Assembly: GCA_001771975.1 (NCBI GenBank)
Contig: MERE01000112.1
Coordinates: 1-5,293 of the forward strand
Source of the DNA: Betaproteobacteria bacterium RIFCSPLOWO2_02_FULL_68_150
Lineage (GTDB): Bacteria > Pseudomonadota > Gammaproteobacteria > Burkholderiales > SG8-39
Length of the DNA stretch: 5,293 nt
Direction of reading: 5' to 3'
Positions 1 through 5,293 of the stretch are shown piece after piece. The notes under the pieces were generated by a model. The model did not search any database, had not been told where the DNA came from, and was given only the letters and a program-made list of their open reading frames with translations. The first letter of the stretch is position 1; the number at the start of each line of letters is the position of its first letter. Made by a program: the position numbers and the translations under genes.

Positions 1-462
1 GTCGAGCAGCAGGATCTTGGGATCGTTGGCGAGTGCGCGCGCCAGCGCGGTGCGCTGCTGCATGCCGCCGGAGAGCATCTTCGGAAAGTGGTTCTCGAAG
101 CCGCGCAACCCGACCCGGGCGATGAGCGCGTCAGCCACTGCGGGTGTCGCGCGCGATCCGAACAGGACGTTTTGCCGCACCGTGAGCCACGGAAACAGCG
201 TGTAGGACTGAAACACCATGCCGCGATCCGGCCCCGGCCGCGCCACGGGTTGCCCATCGAGCAGCACCCGCCCGGTGCTCGGCACGTCGAGGCCGGCCAC
301 GATGCGCAACAGCGTCGACTTGCCGCAACCGGAAGGTCCGAGAATGCAGATGAAGTCGTTGTCCGCGACTGCCATGGCGGTGGGCTCGAGCGCCTGCGTC
401 GGCACTGCGCCGCGCACGCCCGGGAAACGCCGGCTGACGCCTTCGATCAGCAGCTTGCTCAG
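1..462 (-). CDS. ABC transporter ATP-binding subunit, NitT/TauT (SsuB/TauB-like) type; C-terminal part outside window
   Basis: Cytoplasmic ATPase that powers the importer encoded by the two genes upstream of it. The visible 154 residues carry, in order, an N-terminal beta-strand region (LLIEGVSRRFP, residues 4-14), Walker A GPSGCGKST (42-50), the Q-loop FQSYTLFPW (84-92, Gln85), the ABC signature LSGGMQQR (130-137) and the start of Walker B, ILLLD (150-154). The window ends just after the Walker B aspartate, so the catalytic glutamate, D-loop and H-loop are not seen. Family members are usually about 250-270 residues, so roughly 100 are missing. No ATG, GTG or TTG lies in frame at a sensible place. 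The best start is CTG at 462-460, whose CTGA overlaps the permease TGA stop and which has GGAG six bases upstream; it gives MSKLLIEGV, a normal family N-terminus. The first in-frame ATG (residue 30) would delete the first beta strand. The Q-loop and signature fit the SsuB/TauB/NrtD group, which does not define the substrate. Family assignment is firm; the start is inferred. Confidence 0.93.
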   Translation of the reverse strand, partial: MSKLLIEGVSRRFPGVRGAVPTQALEPTAMAVADNDFICILGPSGCGKSTLLRIVAGLDVPSTGRVLLDGQPVARPGPDRGMVFQSYTLFPWLTVRQNVLFGSRATPAVADALIARVGLRGFENHFPKMLSGGMQQRTALARALANDPKILLLD

Positions 463-1232
463 GCAAGGCTCCAGGGAAACAGGCGCCGGTTGAGCGCCTT
501 GAACAGGAAATCCGACGCCAGACCGATGAAACCGATCACGATGATGCCGAAGATGATCTGGCCGGTATTCAGGAGCGCCTGGCTGTCCATGATCATGTGG
601 CCGATGCCCGAGGACGAGCCGATCAACTCGGCGACGATGACGTAAGTCCAGGCCCAGCCGAGCACCAGGCGCAGGATCTCCGCCATCTCGGGCGCGCTGC
701 TCGGCAGCAGCACGCGGCGCACGATGCCGCGGTCGGTGACGCCGAGCGTGTAGGCGGCTTCCACCAGATCGCGGCGCGTATTGCCCACGGTGACCGCCAC
801 CATCAGCACGACCTGGAAAAACGAACCCACGAAAATGACCAGCAGCTTCTGCGCCTCGCCGGTTCCAGCCCAGAGGATCAACAGCGGAATGAACGCGGAC
901 GCCGGGAGATACCGCGCGAACGAGACGAAAGGCTCGAAGAACGCCTCGATCGGCTTGTACGCGCCCATCGCGATGCCGAGCGGCACGCCGAGCGCCGCGG
1001 CCAGCACGAAGCCGCCGAGCACGCGCCAGATCGTCACCAGGATGTCCTTGATGAAACCGTGCACCGCAAGCAGGCTCCACCCTTCGCGCAGCATGGTGGC
1101 CGGATCGGCGAGAAAGGTGGCCGAGACGTAACCGCCGAAAGTCGCCGCCGCCCAAGCGGCGAAGAACAGGACGAAAAACGCCACGCCGAGCGCGACGCGG
1201 GCGCCCGGCGCAACCGGCTTGAGCGGAGTCAA
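459..1232 (-). CDS. ABC transporter permease, NitT/TauT (SsuC/TauC-like) family
   Basis: Inner-membrane channel subunit of the importer; 257 residues, a normal length for this BPD_transp_1 family. Hydrophobic segments that can serve as the six membrane helices lie near residues 13-31, 66-90, 105-123, 129-150, 186-205 and 226-246. The cytoplasmic EAA loop that docks on the ATPase is clear: EAAYTLGVTDRG at 158-169, ending at the conserved LP (176-177). The preceding gene (binding protein) stops one base before this one begins, and the 3' end overlaps the ATPase start by 4 bases, so the three genes form one tight operon. The best start is TTG at 1232-1230. No ATG or GTG lies upstream in frame, and the next GTG (residue 17) would begin inside the first helix. 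The region ahead of TTG has no strong ribosome site, so translation probably depends on reinitiation after the binding-protein stop. Substrate is not evident from the sequence. Confidence 0.93.
   Translation of the reverse strand: MTPLKPVAPGARVALGVAFFVLFFAAWAAATFGGYVSATFLADPATMLREGWSLLAVHGFIKDILVTIWRVLGGFVLAAALGVPLGIAMGAYKPIEAFFEPFVSFARYLPASAFIPLLILWAGTGEAQKLLVIFVGSFFQVVLMVAVTVGNTRRDLVEAAYTLGVTDRGIVRRVLLPSSAPEMAEILRLVLGWAWTYVIVAELIGSSSGIGHMIMDSQALLNTGQIIFGIIVIGFIGLASDFLFKALNRRLFPWSLA
469..472 (-). promoter_or_regulatory. Ribosome binding site GGAG supporting a CTG start for the ATPase gene
   Basis: On the minus strand, GGAG at 472-469 is followed by six bases (CCTTGC) and then CTG at 462-460. 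Spacing and sequence fit a Shine-Dalgarno element. It lies inside the last codons of the permease gene, as expected for coupled translation. It is the main reason for choosing the CTG start. Confidence 0.5.
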
Positions 1233-1233
1233 G

Positions 1234-2172
1234 CTACCGGATGAACGAATTGTCGATGAGGGTTGCGATGTCCGGCATGGCTTTGATGATGCCGATTTCG
1301 AGCAGCAGCTGCCCGGCGTCCTTGCTGAAAGCCTGCAGCTCGCCGCTGAAGAACTTCTGGTTTGCCGCCCGATCCTGCCAGCGCAGGTAGGCCGCCGACT
1401 TGGCGAATTGCTCGCCCGGCTGCTTCACGTCGGCGCCCATGATCTCGTAGGCTTTCTGCGGCTCCCTGGCGATCATCTCGATTGCCTGGAAGTAGCTCTC
1501 GGTCATCGCCTTGGCCAGCTTCGCGCTGCCGGCGAGGAACCTGGGCGTGCAGCCGAAGGTGTCCATCACCACGGGGTAGTCGAGCGTGGTGGCGATGATC
1601 TTGCCGGCCTCGGGCTTGGCGCGCACTGCCGAGAGGTACGGTTCGTAGGTCATCACTGCATCGTATTGCCCCGCGATGAACGCCTGCGCCGCCGGATTCG
1701 GATCGATCGACACCACGGTCACGTCCTTCGGCGTGAGGCCGTTTTTCTTCAGCATCCAGGCCATGACGAAATAGGGCGAAGTTCCCGGCGCCTGCGAACC
1801 GATGGTCTTGCCTTTCAGATCGGCGATCCGCGCCACGCTGTTGCGCGTCACCATGCCGTCGGCGCCGTAACTCTTGTCCATCTGGAAAATCTGCCTGGTG
1901 GCGACGCCATTGGCGTTCCACACGATCCAGGTCTCCACGGTGGTCGCGGCGCACTGAATGTCGCCCGACGCGATCGCCAGGTGCCGCGACTGCTGCGGAA
2001 TCTTCTTGATGGTGACGTCGACGCCGTTCTTCTTGAAGATGCCCGCCTGCGCCGCCAGGGTGAGCGGGGCGAATCCGGTCCAGCCGCTGATGCCGATGGC
2101 GACCTTGGGCAGGTCCTGCGCCGCCGCCGGCAGCGCCGCGACCACAAACACCGCAATGAATGCACGTTTCAT
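1234..2172 (-). CDS. Periplasmic substrate-binding protein of a NitT/TauT-type ABC importer (NMT1/SsuA-like)
   Basis: Captures the transported ligand in the periplasm and delivers it to the permease encoded next. The 312-residue protein starts with a classical signal peptide: MKR, a hydrophobic core (AFIAVFVVAALP) and a likely cleavage after AAA or AAAQ (about residue 18-19). There is no lipobox cysteine, so it should be soluble. Features of the NMT1/SsuA/TauA fold follow: GISGWTGFAPLTLA (27-40) in the first strand and helix, GDIQCAATTVET (70-81), the domain-2 entry LKGKTIGSQAPGTSPYF (119-135) and YDAVMTYEPYL (170-180), the recurrent (V/Y)DA...EPY element. ATG at 2172 is preceded by a strong GGAGG site. 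It is divergent from hutU with only 42 bp between, which hints at an imidazole-type ligand such as histidine or urocanate; the sequence alone does not prove this. Taurine, sulfonate, nitrate, thiamine-precursor and riboflavin binders share this fold. Confidence 0.92.
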   Translation of the reverse strand: MKRAFIAVFVVAALPAAAQDLPKVAIGISGWTGFAPLTLAAQAGIFKKNGVDVTIKKIPQQSRHLAIASGDIQCAATTVETWIVWNANGVATRQIFQMDKSYGADGMVTRNSVARIADLKGKTIGSQAPGTSPYFVMAWMLKKNGLTPKDVTVVSIDPNPAAQAFIAGQYDAVMTYEPYLSAVRAKPEAGKIIATTLDYPVVMDTFGCTPRFLAGSAKLAKAMTESYFQAIEMIAREPQKAYEIMGADVKQPGEQFAKSAAYLRWQDRAANQKFFSGELQAFSKDAGQLLLEIGIIKAMPDIATLIDNSFIR

Positions 2173-2179
2173 GTCTTTT

Positions 2180-2184
2180 CCTCC
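2180..2184 (-). promoter_or_regulatory. Strong ribosome binding site (GGAGG) of the substrate-binding protein gene
   Basis: On the minus strand, GGAGG at 2184-2180 lies seven bases (AAAAGAC) ahead of the ATG at 2172-2170. This fixes the start of the binding protein and contrasts with hutU, which has no comparable site on the other side of the same gap. Confidence 0.8.
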
Positions 2185-2199
2185 GCTGGAAGAGAGCGA

Positions 2200-2209
2200 A
2201 ATTATAATT
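2200..2209. promoter_or_regulatory. Palindromic AT-rich element with back-to-back -10 boxes in the divergent promoter region
   Basis: AATTATAATT is a perfect 10-bp palindrome in an otherwise GC-rich region. It contains TATAAT on the plus strand (2203-2208) and TATAAT on the minus strand (2206-2201), each a full match to the sigma-70 -10 consensus. The minus-strand box predicts transcription from about 2194, giving a leader of about 22 nt that includes the GGAGG site. The plus-strand box predicts a start close to 2215, the A of the hutU ATG. No convincing -35 hexamer is found 16-19 bp upstream on either strand, so an activator may be needed. The palindrome could alternatively be, or also be, a regulator operator. 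Seen: the palindrome and boxes. Inferred: promoter activity. Confidence 0.5.
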
Positions 2210-2214
2210 CAGCC

Positions 2215-3893
<1,679 letters not shown>

Positions 3894-3894
<1 letters not shown>

Positions 3895-5293
3895 TGACCG
3901 TACTCCTGGGCCGGCAGCCACTCAGCCTGGCGCAACTGCGCGCCGTAGCGCGCCACGCAACACCGGTAGCGCTCGATCCGGCGTGCGTGGCTTCGCTGCA
4001 GGCGAGCGTCGCGGCGGTCGAGCGCATCGTTGCGTCTGGAAAACCGGCCTACGGCATCAATACCGGGTTCGGCAAGCTCGCGCAGACGCACATCGCGGGC
4101 GCGGAATTGGCGCAGCTGCAGCGCAACCTGGTGCTCTCGCATGCCGCCGGAACCGGGCCGTCGCTCAGCGACGAGGCCGTGCGGCTGGTGCTGGTGCTCA
4201 AGATCGCCAGCCTCGCGCAGGGACATTCGGGTGTGCGCCCCGCTACCGTGGACGCGCTGGTGCGCCTGTACAACGAGCGCATCTATCCGCGCATACCGGC
4301 CAAGGGCTCGGTCGGCGCAAGCGGCGATCTGGCACCGCTCGCCCATCTCGCGGCAGCCCTGATCGGCGTCGGCGAGCCGCGCCTCGCCGAGCCGCTCGTA
4401 CTCGGTCCCAAGGAGGGTCTGGCGCTGCTCAATGGCACGCAGGTCTCCACCGCGCTCGCGCTGCTCGGCCTGTTCGCAATCGAAGACGCCTTCGCGGCGG
4501 CAACGGTCGCCGGCGCGCTCTCGGTCGACGCGGCGATGGGCAGCGATACGCCGTTCGATGCGCGCATCCATGCGCTGCGCGGGCAGCCCGGCCAGATCGA
4601 CGTCGCTGCTCGTTATCGCGAGCTGCTGGCGGGCAGTGCCATCCGCGCCTCGCACGTGCGCGGCGACGATCGCGTGCAGGACCCCTACTCGCTGCGTTGC
4701 CAGCCGCAGGTGATGGGCGCATGCCTCGATCTGATCCGCTCGGCGGCGCGCACGCTGGAGATCGAGGCGGGCGGCGTCTCCGACAATCCGCTCATCTTCA
4801 GCGCGACCGGCGAGGCGCTTTCGGGCGGAAATTTCCATGCCGAGCCGGTGGCGCTCGCCGCCGACACGCTGGCGCTCGCCTGCGCGGAGATCGGCGCGCT
4901 CGCCGAGCGGCGCATTGCGCTGCTCATCGACGGCACGATCAGCCGGCTGCCGCCGTTCCTGGTCGAGCACGGCGGCCTCAATTCGGGCTTCATGGTGGCC
5001 CAGGTCACCGCAGCGGCGCTCGCGAGCGAAAACAAGTCGCTCGCGCACCCGGCGAGCGTGGACAGCCTGCCGACCTCCGCCAACCAGGAAGACCACGTCA
5101 GCATGGCCACGTTCGCGGCGCGACGCCTGGGCGAGATGGCCGACAACACCGCGGGCATCGTCGCCATCGAGCTGCTCGCGGCGGCGCAAGGGGTGGATTT
5201 TCGCAAGCCGCTTTGTACCTCGTCCGCACTGCAGGAGGTGCTACGCGAAATCCGCGCCGCAGTGCCGTTTTATGCGGCCGACCGCCATTTCGC
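3894..5293 (+). CDS. hutH: Histidine ammonia-lyase (histidase); 3' end beyond window
   Basis: Cytosolic lyase that deaminates L-histidine to trans-urocanate and ammonia, the entry step of the Hut pathway; its product is the HutU substrate. 466 residues are visible. The self-forming MIO cofactor motif is Ala142-Ser143-Gly144 in GSVGASGDLAPLAH. Other catalytic or binding residues of the P. putida enzyme are present: Tyr53 in AYGINTGFG, His83 in LSHAAG (the Ser-His pair typical of histidases rather than phenylalanine or tyrosine lyases), Asn180 in LLNGT, Tyr265 and Arg268 in QDPYSLRCQP, Phe314 in GGNFHAEP and Glu399 in SANQEDH. Residues after the MIO motif are numbered 15 lower than in P. putida because a loop around residues 151-172 is shorter. 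The ATG shares its A with the hutU TGA. A GTG directly before it is an in-frame alternative, and there is no clear ribosome site, so translation is probably coupled to hutU. About 30 C-terminal residues should lie outside the window. Confidence 0.98.

Noticed and set aside
2106..2121. Possible sigma-54 promoter (GG-N10-GC) upstream of hutU
   Set aside because: Only the invariant GG and GC can be fitted. The TT before GC and the rest of the TGGCAC-N5-TTGC consensus are missing, and it lies within the binding-protein coding sequence.
1234..2172. Assignment of the binding protein as a thiamine-precursor (ThiY/THI5-like) binder
   Set aside because: It shares the fold, but I see no THI5-type cysteine cluster (only Cys74 and Cys208 are present) and no thiamine genes nearby, so a specific ligand name is not justified.
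1219..2214. Open extension of the hutU frame upstream of its ATG, about 332 codons
   Set aside because: This stretch is antisense to the substrate-binding protein gene and its translation is low-complexity, rich in Arg, His, Leu and Gly. Urocanases begin at the position of the ATG at 2215, so it is not a fused domain.
2173..2214. HutC-type operator in the divergent gap
   Set aside because: No element resembling the CTTGTATATACAAG-type HutC site was found. The only palindrome is AATTATAATT, which is better explained by -10 boxes.

Overview
The window is GC-rich and densely coding. It looks like a chromosomal segment of a proteobacterium, most likely a betaproteobacterium. That placement is inferred from high GC, Pseudomonas-like Hut proteins and compact operons; no rRNA or other taxonomic marker is present. 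Two gene groups point away from each other from a 42-bp intergenic gap at 2173-2214.

Left arm, minus strand (2172 down to 1): a complete ABC importer operon of the nitrate/sulfonate/taurine (SsuABC/TauABC-like) type. In transcription order it holds a secreted NMT1-type substrate-binding protein (1234-2172), a six-helix inner-membrane permease (459-1232, apparently starting at TTG) and the ATP-binding subunit (1-462). The ATPase is cut by the window edge just after Walker B and appears to start at a CTG codon overlapping the permease stop. The genes are separated by 1 nt or overlap by 4 nt, so they are probably cotranscribed and translationally coupled.

Right arm, plus strand (2215 to the end): hutU (urocanate hydratase, 2215-3894) followed with a 1-nt overlap by hutH (histidine ammonia-lyase, 3894 to beyond the edge). 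HutH converts histidine to urocanate and ammonia; HutU converts urocanate to imidazolone propionate. These are the first two steps of histidine degradation. No hutC, hutI, hutG or hutF is visible.

The shared gap contains a 10-bp perfect palindrome, AATTATAATT, that presents a consensus TATAAT -10 box on both strands. On the minus strand it would give a short leader with a strong GGAGG ribosome site. On the plus strand the predicted start of transcription falls on or next to the hutU ATG, which has no ribosome site, so a leaderless hutU mRNA is possible. The layout suggests joint control of the transporter and the catabolic genes, and hence that the importer may bring in histidine, urocanate or a related imidazole. 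That substrate is an inference from position only.

Other points of note are an internal shortening of about 15 residues in HutH just after its MIO motif and the two non-ATG starts in the transporter operon. There are no RNA genes, mobile elements, CRISPR arrays or convincing terminators, and no gene-free stretch longer than 42 bp.
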